A DNA stretch of 38,272 nucleotides from DASPKT01 sp035627915 (GTDB lineage: Bacteria; Pseudomonadota; Alphaproteobacteria; Azospirillales; Azospirillaceae): positions 1-38,272 of the forward strand of contig DASPKT010000110.1 of the NCBI GenBank assembly GCA_035627915.1, in the 5' to 3' direction. The translations under genes were made by a program, and so were the position numbers. Below are positions 18,346-30,036 of the stretch, in pieces. The notes beneath the pieces were generated by a model. It did not search any database and was not told the origin of the DNA. It saw only the letters and a program-made list of their open reading frames with translations. How positions within the stretch are numbered: position 1 is the first letter of the stretch; every line of letters starts with the position of its first letter.

Positions 18346-19263
18346 TCACGGCCGCCCGCCGGCGCGCAGCTCCGACTTCACCTGCTCCAGCAGGCGGGCG
18401 GCCTCGCTGCCCTGGATGCGGGCGATGTCGTCCTGGTACTTCAGCAGCGTGCCCAGCGTGTCGTTCACCGCGTCCGGGTCCAGCTCCAGCTTGTCCAGCT
18501 GCACCAGCGCGCTCGCCCAGTCGATGGTCTCGGCGACGCCCGGCAGCTTGAACAGGTCGATCCCGCGCAGCGTTTGGACGAAGGCCACCACCTGCGCCGA
18601 CAGCGCCTCTCCGGCCGCCGGGGTCTTGCGGCGCAGGATTTCCAGCTCGCGCGCGGCGGTGGGATAGTCCACCCAGGCATAGAAGCAGCGCCGCTTCAGC
18701 GCGTCGTGGATCTCCCGCGTGCGGTTGGAGGTGATGACGACGATGGGCGGCGCCTCGGCCCGGATGGTGCCCAGCTCCGGCACCGTCACCTGGAAGTCGG
18801 ACAGCACCTCCAGCAGGAAGGCCTCGAACGGCTCGTCGGCGCGGTCCAGCTCGTCGATCAGCAGGACGGGCGGCCCCTCCGGCGCCGGTTCCAGCGCCTG
18901 CAGCAGCGGGCGGCGGATCAGGAATTCCGGCCGGAACAGGTCGCGCTCCAGCGCCCGGGCGTCGACCCCGCCGGCGGCCTCCGCCAGCCGGATCTCCATC
19001 ATCTGGCGGGGATAGTTCCACTCGTAGACGGCGGAGGCGACGTCCAGCCCCTCGTAGCACTGGAGCCGCACCAGCCGCCGCCCCAGCGTCGCCGCCAGCA
19101 CCTTGGCGATCTCCGTCTTACCGACCCCGGCCTCGCCTTCCAGCAGCAGCGGCCGGCCGAGCTTCAGCGCCAGGAACAGCGCCGTCGCCAGGCCCCGGTC
19201 GGCGACGTAGCCGCCGCTCTCCAGCAGCGCGACGGTGGCGTCGACGGAGGCGGGGGTCAGCAC
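18346..19263 (-). CDS. coxD: MoxR-type AAA+ ATPase CoxD
   Basis: A 305-residue AAA+ ATPase. Walker A is GEAGVGKT (43-50), Walker B VLLIDELD (Asp137/Glu138), and the sensor region is IVVITSNRTREIHDALKRRCF. In carboxydotrophs CoxD is a membrane-associated chaperone-like ATPase needed to mature the large-subunit active site, acting with CoxE. It begins at GTG and its first seven bases overlap the end of coxM, indicating translational coupling. It belongs to the MoxR family (which has many uses), but the coxM/coxE flanks fix the role. Confidence 0.94.
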   Translation of the reverse strand: MLTPASVDATVALLESGGYVADRGLATALFLALKLGRPLLLEGEAGVGKTEIAKVLAATLGRRLVRLQCYEGLDVASAVYEWNYPRQMMEIRLAEAAGGVDARALERDLFRPEFLIRRPLLQALEPAPEGPPVLLIDELDRADEPFEAFLLEVLSDFQVTVPELGTIRAEAPPIVVITSNRTREIHDALKRRCFYAWVDYPTAARELEILRRKTPAAGEALSAQVVAFVQTLRGIDLFKLPGVAETIDWASALVQLDKLELDPDAVNDTLGTLLKYQDDIARIQGSEAARLLEQVKSELRAGGRP

Positions 19264-20048
19264 CCCGCCACCGCCCGTTTCGCCATGACCTTGACCAGGT
19301 GCGCCCGGTATTCCGCGGAGGCGTGGAGGTCGCTGTTGAGGTCGTCCGGGGCGACGGTCAGGCCGTCCAATGCCGCTTCCGCGAAATCGGCCGCCAGCGC
19401 CGCCTCCGCCTCGGTCCAGCGGAAGACGCTGGGGCCGGCGCCCGTCACGGCGACGCGGATGCCGTCCGCCGTCTCCGCCACGAACACGCCGACGACGGCG
19501 TAGCGGCTGGCGGGGTTGCGGAACTTGGCGTAGCAGGCGCGGGCGGGGCGGGGGAAATGGACCGCGGTGACGATCTCCCCCTCGTCCAGCGCCGTCTCGA
19601 ACATGCCGGTGAAGAAGTCGCCGCCGGCGACCTGGCGCTTGTTCGTGCGCACCGTCGCCCCCAGCGCCACCACCGCGGCCGGGTAGTCGGCCGCCGGGTC
19701 GGCGTTGCAGATGGAGCCGCCGATGGTGCCGAGGCTGCGCACCTGGGCGTCGCCGATGTGGCCGGCGAGGTCGGCCAGGGCGGGGGCGACGCGCCGCACA
19801 AGCTCGCTGCCGGCCACGGTCGCGTGCGTGGTCATGGCGCCCACAGTGAGGCCGCCGGCCTCCTCCCTTATGCCGCGCATCCCCTCGACCCGGCCGAGGT
19901 CGACCAGGTCGCTGGGCCGGGCCAGGCGCTGCTTCAGCGTCGGGATCAGGGTCTGGCCGCCGGCCAGCAGCTTGGGGTCCTCCGCGGTGCCGAGCAGGCG
20001 CACGGCCTCGTCCAGGCTCGTCGGGCGGTGGTAGTCGAAGGCGTACAT
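19257..20048 (-). CDS. coxM: FAD-binding medium subunit of a molybdenum hydroxylase (CoxM-like)
   Basis: A 263-residue flavoprotein subunit that passes electrons from the 2Fe-2S clusters through FAD to the acceptor. FAD-binding motifs are AGGQTLIP (29-36) and TIGGSICNADPAADYP (108-123), both conserved. Its C-terminal CO_deh_flav_C domain (about 165-260) is complete. The ATG is preceded by GGGAGGACATCCC. It lies 13 bases after coxL, giving transcription order S-L-M; form I CO dehydrogenases typically have M-S-L. It overlaps coxD by seven bases. Confidence 0.94.
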   Translation of the reverse strand: MYAFDYHRPTSLDEAVRLLGTAEDPKLLAGGQTLIPTLKQRLARPSDLVDLGRVEGMRGIREEAGGLTVGAMTTHATVAGSELVRRVAPALADLAGHIGDAQVRSLGTIGGSICNADPAADYPAAVVALGATVRTNKRQVAGGDFFTGMFETALDEGEIVTAVHFPRPARACYAKFRNPASRYAVVGVFVAETADGIRVAVTGAGPSVFRWTEAEAALAADFAEAALDGLTVAPDDLNSDLHASAEYRAHLVKVMAKRAVAGC

Positions 20049-20061
20049 GGGATGTCCTCCC

Positions 20062-22452
<2,391 letters not shown>

Positions 22453-22504
22453 GCTCTGGGTACCTCCCGGAAAGGGGGCGGGACGGGCGAGGGGCGGGGC
22501 CGCG

Positions 22505-22993
<489 letters not shown>

Positions 22994-23142
22994 TGGACCT
23001 CCCAAAGTCGCGGTGCCTTCCGGACGGCCCGGTGCGCGGCGTTCCGTGCCGCATCCGCCTGGGCCGCCATGGCTTTGCGCGTCAGGCTAGGGGAGGGCCG
23101 GGGCAGGGTCAACAACCCACAGGAGGGGGTCGGCGGGCCGGC

Positions 23143-24075
23143 TCAGCGCGCCAGGACGATCACCAGCAGCAGCACCAGCAGCAGCAGCGGGATCCACACC
23201 AGCGGCCGCAGGCCCCCCGCGCTGGGAGCCGGATCGGTGACCGGCAGCGCGCCCGCGGCCGGCGCCACCTCGACGTGGGAGGGCTCGATATGGGACGGCT
23301 CGGGCGCCGGCGGTTCGGCCTGCCTCTCCGGCACCGGTGCGGCGGCGGTCGGCAAGGGTTCCGGCATGGGCGGCTCCGGCAGGGGCGGCGCCGTTTCCGG
23401 TTGGGGAGCCGTGACCTCGGGCACCGGCTCGGCCGGGGTTTCCACGACCGCGGCGGTCTTCCTCTTCCGGGGCTTCTTCGCCGGCGCCTCCGGCACGCCG
23501 ACCAGCGGCTCCGCCGAGGTGGCGGGCTCAGGCGCGGGCGGCGCGGGCTCGGCCGCCGGTTCAGGCATGGCGGCGGCCCCGCCCACCAGCGGCTCGGCCG
23601 GGGTGGGCGCCTCCGCCGGGGCCGGCTCGGAAGCCCCGCCGACATGGGCGGCGAAGGCGCCGAAGAAGTCGTCCGCCATTTTCTTGGCGGTGCCCTGGAT
23701 CAGGCGGGAGCCGATCTGCGCCAGCTTGCCGCCGACCTGGGCCTCGGCGGTGTAGCGCAGCACCGTGGCGCCCGGCCCGTCCTCCGCCAGGTCGACGCGG
23801 GCGCCGCCCTTGCCGAAGCCGGCGGCGCCGCCCTGGCCCTCGCCGGTGATGGTGTATCCCGCGGGCGGGTCGATGTCCGACAGGGTCACGCGGCCGGCGA
23901 AGCGCGCCTTCACGGGGCCCACCTTGACCGTCGCCTTCGCCGCGAACTCGGTGTCGGAGACCTTCTCCACCTCCTCGCAGCCGGGGATGCAGACGCGCAG
24001 CACGTCCGGGTCGTTCAGCGCCGCCCACACCCGCTCCCGCGGGGCCTCGATGCGGTACTCGCCGGTCATGTCCAT
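23143..24075 (-). CDS. coxG: CoxG-like SRPBCC protein with C-terminal membrane anchor
   Basis: A 310-residue protein: an SRPBCC/CoxG domain (about 1-148; MTGEYRIEAPRERVWAALNDPDVLRVCIPGCEEVEK, LIQGTAKKMADDFFGAF), then a ~135-residue Pro/Ala/Glu-rich linker, then one membrane helix (about 289-308, VWIPLLLLVLLLVIVLA). CoxG is thought to tether the hydroxylase to the cytoplasmic membrane and link it to the respiratory chain. It is the first gene of the operon and diverges from the TRAP transporter across 204 bases. The linker contains a repeated EPLVGxxxA motif (about 163 and 190). The start is the second of two close ATGs, preceded by GAGGGAG. Confidence 0.9.
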   Translation of the reverse strand: MDMTGEYRIEAPRERVWAALNDPDVLRVCIPGCEEVEKVSDTEFAAKATVKVGPVKARFAGRVTLSDIDPPAGYTITGEGQGGAAGFGKGGARVDLAEDGPGATVLRYTAEAQVGGKLAQIGSRLIQGTAKKMADDFFGAFAAHVGGASEPAPAEAPTPAEPLVGGAAAMPEPAAEPAPPAPEPATSAEPLVGVPEAPAKKPRKRKTAAVVETPAEPVPEVTAPQPETAPPLPEPPMPEPLPTAAAPVPERQAEPPAPEPSHIEPSHVEVAPAAGALPVTDPAPSAGGLRPLVWIPLLLLVLLLVIVLAR

Positions 24076-24279
24076 GGCATGCGCTCCCTCGCGACGGGCC
24101 CTCCGGGCCCCATCGGCGCGACCCTAGCGGGCGGAAGCCCGGAGGGGCAAGCGCGCGGGTGCTTCACCCGAACGGGGTGGAAGGGCCGCGGGTGGTTGCG
24201 CGGGCGGCGGGAATCCTCAAGGATGGTCGCGCCCCAGGGCCTGCGCGGCCTGGGCCACAAACGAACGGGAGGAATGCGG
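24076..24279. promoter_or_regulatory. Divergent promoter region, hydroxylase operon / TAXI transporter
   Basis: The two starts face away from each other, so both promoters and any shared operator must lie here. A short hairpin GGGTG/CACCC is visible around 24156-24170. No canonical sigma-70 or sigma-54 element is convincing. Confidence 0.5.
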
Positions 24280-25245
24280 ATGTCGAGCAAGCTCTGGCGG
24301 CGGGCGGGCCGCGGCCTCGCCCTGACGGCGGCGATCTGCCTGGGATCGGCGGCGGCGGCGGCCCAGGATTTCGTGACCATCCTCACCGGCGGCACGACGG
24401 GCGTGTACTACCCGCTGGGCGTGGCGATGTCGCAGATCTACGGCAAGGGCATGCCGAACGCCAAGATCACGGTCCAGGCGACCAAGGCGTCGGTGGAGAA
24501 CCTGAACCTGCTGCAGGCCGGCAAGGGGGAGATCGGCTTCTCCCTCAGCGACAGCGTCAGCCAGGCGGTGAAGGGCGACGCCGAGGCGGGCTTCGCCAAG
24601 CCGCTGGACAAGCTGCGCACCGTGGCGACGATCTATCCCAACTACATCCAGATCGTCGCCTCCAAGGATTCCGGCATCAAGACGCTGGCCGACATCAAGG
24701 GCAAGCGCATCTCCGTCGGCGCGCCCAAGTCGGGGACGGAGCTGAACGCGCGCGCCATCGTGAAGGCGGCCGGCATGACCTACGCCGACTTCGCGAAGGT
24801 GGAGTACCTGCCCTTCGCCGAATCGGTCGACCTGATGAAGAACCGCCAGATCGACGTGACCCTGCAGTCGGCCGGCCTGGGCGTCGCCTCCATCAAGGAC
24901 TTGGCGGCGTCGCTGGAGATCGTGATGGTGCCGATCCCGGCCGACGTGGTGGCCAAGGTCGGCGACCCCGTCTACCAGTCGGCCGTGATCCCGGCCAACA
25001 CCTACACCGGCCAGTCCGCCGACGTGCCCTCGGTCGCCATCGGCAACGTGCTGGTGACCCACGCCGGCGTGCCGGACGAGGCGGTCTACCAGATGACGAA
25101 GCAGCTGTACGGCGGGCTGGACCAGCTGGTGGCCGCGCACGCCGCGGCCAAGGCGATCAAGCTGGACGCATCTTCCGCCCAGGGGCCGGCGCCGCTGCAC
25201 CCTGGGGCGGCCCGCTTCTTCAAGGAGAAGGGCCTGGTGAAGTAG
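24280..25245 (+). CDS. TAXI-family TRAP transporter solute-binding protein
   Basis: A 321-residue periplasmic binding protein. The signal peptide (RRAGRGLALTAAICLGSAAAAA, cleavage before QDF) is followed by the TAXI signature region FVTILTGGTTGVYYPLGVAMSQI. NMT1/TAXI features continue in VENLNLLQAGKGEIGFSLSDS and KGKRISVGAPKSGTELNAR. It captures a solute, probably a carboxylate such as glutamate or a dicarboxylate, for the permease encoded next. Of two ATGs, the second is chosen because GGGAGGA lies six bases upstream; the first is too close to it. The permease starts 30 bases downstream. Confidence 0.93.
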   Translation: MSSKLWRRAGRGLALTAAICLGSAAAAAQDFVTILTGGTTGVYYPLGVAMSQIYGKGMPNAKITVQATKASVENLNLLQAGKGEIGFSLSDSVSQAVKGDAEAGFAKPLDKLRTVATIYPNYIQIVASKDSGIKTLADIKGKRISVGAPKSGTELNARAIVKAAGMTYADFAKVEYLPFAESVDLMKNRQIDVTLQSAGLGVASIKDLAASLEIVMVPIPADVVAKVGDPVYQSAVIPANTYTGQSADVPSVAIGNVLVTHAGVPDEAVYQMTKQLYGGLDQLVAAHAAAKAIKLDASSAQGPAPLHPGAARFFKEKGLVK

Positions 25246-25275
25246 CCGGGCCGGCGGCCTGACGGGGGCGGGGGC

Positions 25276-27372
25276 ATGACGACCGGGGCGGAGCCGCGGA
25301 TCGACGAGGAGGCGGTGCGCCGCGCGGTCGAGAAGGACAACCCGACCACGGCGCACCTGTCCCTGCCGCCCTTCGACCGGCGGGTCATCTACGGCGTCGG
25401 CGTCGCCTTCGCCCTGTTCCAGCTCTGGACCGCGACCTTCAACCCGCTGTCCAGCCTGGTGGTGCGCTCCATCCATGTCGGCTTCCTGCTGCTGATGGCC
25501 TTCCTGCTGCTGCGGGCGCGGGAGGGGGGACGGCGCGACCGCATCCCCTGGTACGATTGGGGCCTGGGCGTGCTGGCCTTCGCCATCGGCCTCTACCACT
25601 GGCTGTTCGAGCACGACCTGATCCTGCGCTCGGGCGATCCCACGGCGCTGGACCTCTGGGTCGGCGCCATCAACATCCTGCTGGTGGCGGAGGCGTCCCG
25701 GCGGGTCATGGGCTGGGGGCTGCCGGCCTTCTGCCTGGCCTTCATCCCCTTCGCCTACTGGGGGCGCGAGCTGCCGGGCATCGTCGCCCACCGGGGCTAC
25801 GGGCCCGACCAGATCATCGACCAGCTGCAGTTCTCCACCGAGGGGATCTACGGCACCCCCATCTTCGTCTCCTCCACCTTCATCTTCCTGTTCATCCTGT
25901 TCGGCTCGTTCCTGGAGCGGGCGGGCGTCATCGCGCTCTTCAACGACTTGGCGCTGGGGCTGGTGGGGCGCACCAAGGGCGGGGCGGCCAAGGTGGCCGT
26001 CATCTCGTCGGGCCTGATGGGCACGGTGAACGGCTCCGGCGTCGCCAACGTGCTGACCACGGGGCAGTTCACCATCCCGCTGATGAAGCGGTTCGGCTAC
26101 AAGCCCGCCTTCGCCGGTGCGGTGGAGGCGACGGCCAGCATGGGCGGGCAGCTGATGCCGCCGGTCATGGGGGCGGCCGCCTTCATCATGGCGGAGACGA
26201 TCGGCGTCCCCTACGCGGAGATCTGCAAGGCCGCCGCCATCCCGGCCATCCTCTACTTCGCCTCCGCCTTCTGGATGGCGCACCTGGAGGCGGGCCGGAA
26301 CGGGCTGAGCGGCCTGCCGCCGGAGGAGTGCCCCTCCGCGCTGCGCGCCGTGGTGCGCGGCTGGTACCTGCTGCTGCCCCTGGTGGCGCTGGTCTTCCTG
26401 CTGTTCTCGGGCTTCACGCCGCTGTTCGCCGGCGTCATCGGCATCGCCGGCACGGTCGCGCTGATGCTGGGGTCGCGGCTGGTGCAGGGGGTGGGCAGCC
26501 TGGGGCTGCGGCTGGTCTTCTGGGTCGGGCTGGGGCTGCTGGCGGCGGGCCTCTACCGGCTGGGCCTGCGCACGGAGATGGTGGCGTCGTGGTGCGTGGC
26601 GCTGCTGGTGTTGCCGTCGCTGTTCTTCCGCGGCGGGTGGGAGACGCTGCGGGCGCTGGTGGACAGCCTGGCGGAGGGCGCGCGCGCCGCCATCTCGGTC
26701 GGGCTCGCCTGCGCGCTGGTCGGCATCCTGATCGGCGTGCTGGCGCTGACCGGGTCGGCGTCGGCCATCGCGGGGATCATCGTGGACCTGTCGGGCGGCA
26801 ACCTGATGGTGGCGCTGCTCCTGACCATGGTCGCCTGCATCGTGCTGGGCACCGGTCTGCCGACGACGGCCAACTACATCATCACCGCCTCCATCGCGGC
26901 GCCGGCGCTGCTGCAGATGGGCGTGCCGCTGATCGTCAGCCACATGTTCTGCTTCTACTTCGGCATCATGGCGGACCTGACCCCGCCGGTGGCGCTGGCG
27001 GCCCTGGCGGCCTCGCCCATCGCCCGGGCCGGGCACATGGAGATCGGCTGGATCGCCACCCGCATCGCCGCCGCCGGCTACCTGGTGCCCTTCATGGCCG
27101 TGTACGACCCCGCCCTGATGCTGCAGGGCGACAGCTGGGCTGCGTCGGCCTACATGGTCGTGAAGGCGGCGCTGGGCATCGTGCTGTGGGGCGCGGCCGC
27201 CATCGGCTTCCTCTGGAAGCCGCTGAACCCGGTGGAGCGGCTGCTGCTGGCCGGGACGGCGCTGCTGCTGGTGCTGGCGCTGCCCCTGACGGACGAGCTG
27301 GGCTTCGCCGCCAGCGCCCTGCTGCTGGGCTGGCAGTGGTGGGCGTCGCGGCGTCCCGCCCCGGCCGCATGA
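25276..27372 (+). CDS. TRAP transporter fused permease (TAXI type, DctQM)
   Basis: A 698-residue membrane protein that combines small (DctQ) and large (DctM) TRAP permease domains. About four helices (40-165) precede a ~12-helix DctM part. DctM hallmarks are FGSFLERAGVIALFNDLALGLVGRTKGG, GSGVANVLTTGQFTIPLMKRFGYKP, EATASMGGQLMPPVMGAAAF and GTGLPTTANYIITA. It uses an ion gradient (usually Na+) for solute uptake with the TAXI binding protein. Fused permeases of this size are the rule for the TAXI branch. Its stop overlaps the start of the DUF1850 gene (ATGA), so these are translationally coupled. Confidence 0.94.
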   Translation: MTTGAEPRIDEEAVRRAVEKDNPTTAHLSLPPFDRRVIYGVGVAFALFQLWTATFNPLSSLVVRSIHVGFLLLMAFLLLRAREGGRRDRIPWYDWGLGVLAFAIGLYHWLFEHDLILRSGDPTALDLWVGAINILLVAEASRRVMGWGLPAFCLAFIPFAYWGRELPGIVAHRGYGPDQIIDQLQFSTEGIYGTPIFVSSTFIFLFILFGSFLERAGVIALFNDLALGLVGRTKGGAAKVAVISSGLMGTVNGSGVANVLTTGQFTIPLMKRFGYKPAFAGAVEATASMGGQLMPPVMGAAAFIMAETIGVPYAEICKAAAIPAILYFASAFWMAHLEAGRNGLSGLPPEECPSALRAVVRGWYLLLPLVALVFLLFSGFTPLFAGVIGIAGTVALMLGSRLVQGVGSLGLRLVFWVGLGLLAAGLYRLGLRTEMVASWCVALLVLPSLFFRGGWETLRALVDSLAEGARAAISVGLACALVGILIGVLALTGSASAIAGIIVDLSGGNLMVALLLTMVACIVLGTGLPTTANYIITASIAAPALLQMGVPLIVSHMFCFYFGIMADLTPPVALAALAASPIARAGHMEIGWIATRIAAAGYLVPFMAVYDPALMLQGDSWAASAYMVVKAALGIVLWGAAAIGFLWKPLNPVERLLLAGTALLLVLALPLTDELGFAASALLLGWQWWASRRPAPAA

Positions 27373-27752
27373 GCATCGCCGCCCTCTGCATCGCCTGGCT
27401 GGGCGCGGCCCCCGTCGAAGTGCCCGCCGACGGCTTCACGCTCGCCTGGACCCACAGCATCGAGCGGACCCGCTGGCGGGAGGAATGGCGCCTGGAGGGC
27501 GGGATGCTTCGGGCCGGGGCGGCGGAGGTGCAGGGCTCCGGCGCCGGCATGGAGCCGCCGCCGGGCGCGGTGCGGATGGAGGACGGCTGGCGCTGGACCC
27601 CGGACCTTCCGCCGCAGGAGCGGCTGGTGCTCGCGGCATCCGCCCACGGCGGCGACCATGAGCTGTGCGTTGCCGGCACCTGCCGGCCGCTGCGGGGCTG
27701 GCTTCCGCCCGGGGAGGGGCCGATTTCGCTGTCGGCCTGCCGGGGCGGGTAG
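27369..27752 (+). CDS. DUF1850-family protein linked to the TRAP transporter
   Basis: A 127-residue protein with an N-terminal hydrophobic stretch (IAALCIAWLGAAPV) that looks like a short signal peptide. The conserved DUF1850 element follows: FTLAWTHSIERTRWREEWRLEGGMLRAGAAEVQGSGAGMEPPPGA. Two cysteines near the end (ELCVAGTCRPL) could form a disulfide in the periplasm. Genes of this family commonly accompany TAXI permeases, but the molecular role is unknown. The start overlaps the permease stop by four bases. Confidence 0.87.
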   Translation: MSIAALCIAWLGAAPVEVPADGFTLAWTHSIERTRWREEWRLEGGMLRAGAAEVQGSGAGMEPPPGAVRMEDGWRWTPDLPPQERLVLAASAHGGDHELCVAGTCRPLRGWLPPGEGPISLSACRGG

Positions 27753-27765
27753 CGGCGGGGCGCCG

Positions 27766-27832
27766 GCCGTGGCATTTTCGCGCCCGGGGCCCGCCCGGGA
27801 CGCGGGCCCGTCGGCCACGGAGAAGAGGGAAC
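27766..27832 (+). promoter_or_regulatory. Structured nhaA leader, candidate nhaA-I (Li+/Na+) riboswitch
   Basis: CCGTGGC (27767-27773) pairs with GCCACGG (27814-27820), enclosing a second helix GGGCCCGC (27787-27794)/GCGGGCCC (27802-27809) with a seven-base loop. Unpaired TTTTCGC and GTCG flank the inner helix. The outer helix runs directly into GGAGAAGAGGGA, the nhaA ribosome binding site, so folding could control translation. The architecture and position resemble the described nhaA-I motif, but I could not compare with its covariance model. Confidence 0.5.
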
Positions 27833-27842
27833 ACCGCCCGGC

Positions 27843-29045
27843 ATGACCGATCACAAGAAGAAGCGCGGCCCGCGGCCGTTCTCCGTCCTCCGCCAGTTCC
27901 TCGACAGCGAGGCGTCGGGCGGCCTGATCCTGATGGCGTCGGCCGTGCTGGCGCTGCTGGCCGCCAACTCGCCGCTGGCCGAGGCCTATTTCGGCGTGCT
28001 GCACGCCTATGTCGGCGGGCTCAGCCTGCTGCACTGGATCAACGACGGGCTGATGGCGGTCTTCTTCCTGATGGTCGGGCTGGAGATCAAGCGCGAGATC
28101 CTGGACGGCCAGCTCTCCACCTGGCCGCGGCGCATCCTGCCGGGGCTGGCGGCGGCCGGCGGCATGGCGGTGCCGGCCCTGATATACGTCTGGTTCAACA
28201 TCGGCGGCGACCCGCGGCTGGTGAACGGCTGGGCCATCCCGTCGGCGACCGACATCGCCTTCGCGCTGGGCGTCATCTCGCTGATCGGCTCGCGCGTGCC
28301 GGCCTCGCTGAAGGTGTTCCTGGCCGCACTCGCCATCCTGGACGACCTCGGCGCCGTCGCCATCATCGCCGTCTTCTACACGGCCGACCTGAACATGACG
28401 GCGCTGGGCCTGGCGGGTGCGGCGCTGGCGTTGCTGGCGGTGATGAACCGCATGGGGGTGATGCGGCTGCTGCCCTATCTCGTCGTCGGCGCCGTCCTCT
28501 GGGCCTGCGTGCTGAAGTCGGGCGTGCACGCGACGCTGGCCGGCGTGGCGCTGGCCCTGGCGATCCCGCTGCGCCCGGCCCCCGGCCGCCCCGACGACGT
28601 GAAGTCGCCGCTGCACCGGCTGGAGCACGCCATCAACCCCTGGGTCGCCTACGGCATCGTGCCGATCTTCGGCTTCGCCAACGCCGGCGTCGCCTTCGGC
28701 GGGCTGTCGGCGGACAGCCTGACCGGCCCGGTGCCGCTCGGCATCGCGCTGGGCCTCTTCGTGGGAAAGCAGGTCGGGGTCTTCGGCACCGCCTGGATCG
28801 CCATCCGCGCCGGCATCGCCAGCATGCCGGCGGGTGCCGGCTGGCTGCAGCTCTACGGCACGGCGCTGCTGTGCGGCATCGGCTTCACCATGAGCCTGTT
28901 CATCGGCGGCCTGGCCTTCCCCGGCATGCCAGAGATGGGCGACCCGGTGAAGGTGGGCGTCTTCGCCGGCTCCACCCTGTCGGCGCTGCTGGGCTGGCTG
29001 GTCCTGCGCTTCGCCCCGCGCGGCGACGGCATCTACCGCGACTGA
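27843..29045 (+). CDS. nhaA: Na+/H+ antiporter NhaA
   Basis: A 400-residue inner-membrane antiporter exchanging two H+ in for one Na+ or Li+ out, for pH and sodium homeostasis. The paired aspartates are Asp167/Asp168 in LAILDDLGA, equivalent to Asp163/Asp164 of E. coli NhaA. Other family motifs are LHWINDGLMAVFFLMVGLEIKREI, AIPSATDIAFALGV, FANAGVAFGGL and LLCGIGFTMSLFIGGLAF. About 12 membrane helices. The ATG follows AGAAGAGGGA. It is monocistronic between the TRAP genes and the convergent thi operon. A leader structure probably regulates it. Confidence 0.97.
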   Translation: MTDHKKKRGPRPFSVLRQFLDSEASGGLILMASAVLALLAANSPLAEAYFGVLHAYVGGLSLLHWINDGLMAVFFLMVGLEIKREILDGQLSTWPRRILPGLAAAGGMAVPALIYVWFNIGGDPRLVNGWAIPSATDIAFALGVISLIGSRVPASLKVFLAALAILDDLGAVAIIAVFYTADLNMTALGLAGAALALLAVMNRMGVMRLLPYLVVGAVLWACVLKSGVHATLAGVALALAIPLRPAPGRPDDVKSPLHRLEHAINPWVAYGIVPIFGFANAGVAFGGLSADSLTGPVPLGIALGLFVGKQVGVFGTAWIAIRAGIASMPAGAGWLQLYGTALLCGIGFTMSLFIGGLAFPGMPEMGDPVKVGVFAGSTLSALLGWLVLRFAPRGDGIYRD

Positions 29046-29055
29046 GCGCGCGAGG

Positions 29056-29083
29056 GGGCGGGAGTGCCGTCGCGTTCCCGCCC
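29056..29083. terminator. Hairpin between convergent nhaA and thiY
   Basis: GGGCGGGA (29056-29063) pairs with TCCCGCCC (29076-29083) around a 12-base loop, between two convergent genes 46 bases apart. It fits a bidirectional terminator, although neither side has a U-tract. Confidence 0.5.
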
Positions 29084-29091
29084 GCACGGCC

Positions 29092-30036
29092 TCACCGCAG
29101 CTGCACCGCGTAGGTCGCCAGCTCAGGCGTGGTCTTCAGCAGGCCGCGGCCCTTGAGGAACTCCGCGAAGCGGCGGTAGCGCCCCTCGTCCAGCGCCGCC
29201 GGCGCGTGGGAGAAGCGGGGCAGGGTGGCGGCCCAGGCGCGCTTGTTCAGCTCGTTGTCCAGCTCCGCCCGGCCCTTCACGAACAGGCCCCAGGACTCCT
29301 CGGGGTGGTTGACCAGGTAGAGCGCCCCCTTCTCCACGGCCGCCAGGAAGCGGGCGAGGCGCGGGTCCTTCAGCCGGTCGCGGTGGGCGACGTAGATCAG
29401 CTCGTCATAGGGCGGGACGCCGTGCTCCTCCGGGTAGAAGGCACGGGCCGCGTGCCCCTCGATCGCCATCTGGTTCAGCTCGAAGTTCCGGAAGCCGCCG
29501 ATGGTGGCGTCGACCTGGCCGGCCAGCAGGGCCGGCGACAGGGCGAAGTTCACGTTGACCAGGGTCACGTCCTTCAGCGTCAGCCCGGCGCTCTCCAGCA
29601 TGGCGCCCAGCATGGCGTCCTCGAACCCGCCGACGGAGAAGCCGACCTTGCGGCCCTTCAGGTCGGCGATGGACTTCACCGGGCCGTTGGCCGAGGCGAT
29701 CAGCGTGTTCAGCGGGGTGGACACCAGCGTGCCGATGCGCACCAAGGGCAGCCCCCCGGCCACCTGCAGGTGCAGCTGCGGCTGGTAGGAGATGGCGACG
29801 TCCGCCTTCCCCGCGGCGACCAGCTTTGGCGGGTCGTTGGGATCGGCGGGCGCCACCAGGGCGACGTCCAGCCCCGCCTCGCGGAAATAGCCCCGCTCCA
29901 GCGCGACGTAGAGCGGCGCGTGGTCCGGGTTGACGAACCAGTCCAGGAGAACGGTCAGCTTCTCCTGGGCGGCGGCCGGCAGCGGGGCCAGGCAGAGCAG
30001 CGCCGCGGCGAGGGCGGCGCGCAGGGTCGATGTCAT
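29092..30036 (-). CDS. thiY: ABC transporter substrate-binding protein for a thiamin pyrimidine precursor
   Basis: A 314-residue NMT1/THI5-like periplasmic protein. The signal peptide is LRAALAAALLCLAPLPAAAQ. The family start is KLTVLLDWFVNPDHAPLYVALERGYFREAGLDV, with VGFSVGGFEDAMLGAML and LVNVNFALSPALLAGQVDATIGGFRNFE. ThiY binds N-formyl-4-amino-5-aminomethyl-2-methylpyrimidine for salvage into thiamin. The ATG has AAGGGGGGAAC upstream and overlaps the thiX stop. It is the last gene of thiZXY. The TPP riboswitch at the operon head supports the thiamin role over other NMT1-type substrates. Confidence 0.92.
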   Translation of the reverse strand: MTSTLRAALAAALLCLAPLPAAAQEKLTVLLDWFVNPDHAPLYVALERGYFREAGLDVALVAPADPNDPPKLVAAGKADVAISYQPQLHLQVAGGLPLVRIGTLVSTPLNTLIASANGPVKSIADLKGRKVGFSVGGFEDAMLGAMLESAGLTLKDVTLVNVNFALSPALLAGQVDATIGGFRNFELNQMAIEGHAARAFYPEEHGVPPYDELIYVAHRDRLKDPRLARFLAAVEKGALYLVNHPEESWGLFVKGRAELDNELNKRAWAATLPRFSHAPAALDEGRYRRFAEFLKGRGLLKTTPELATYAVQLR

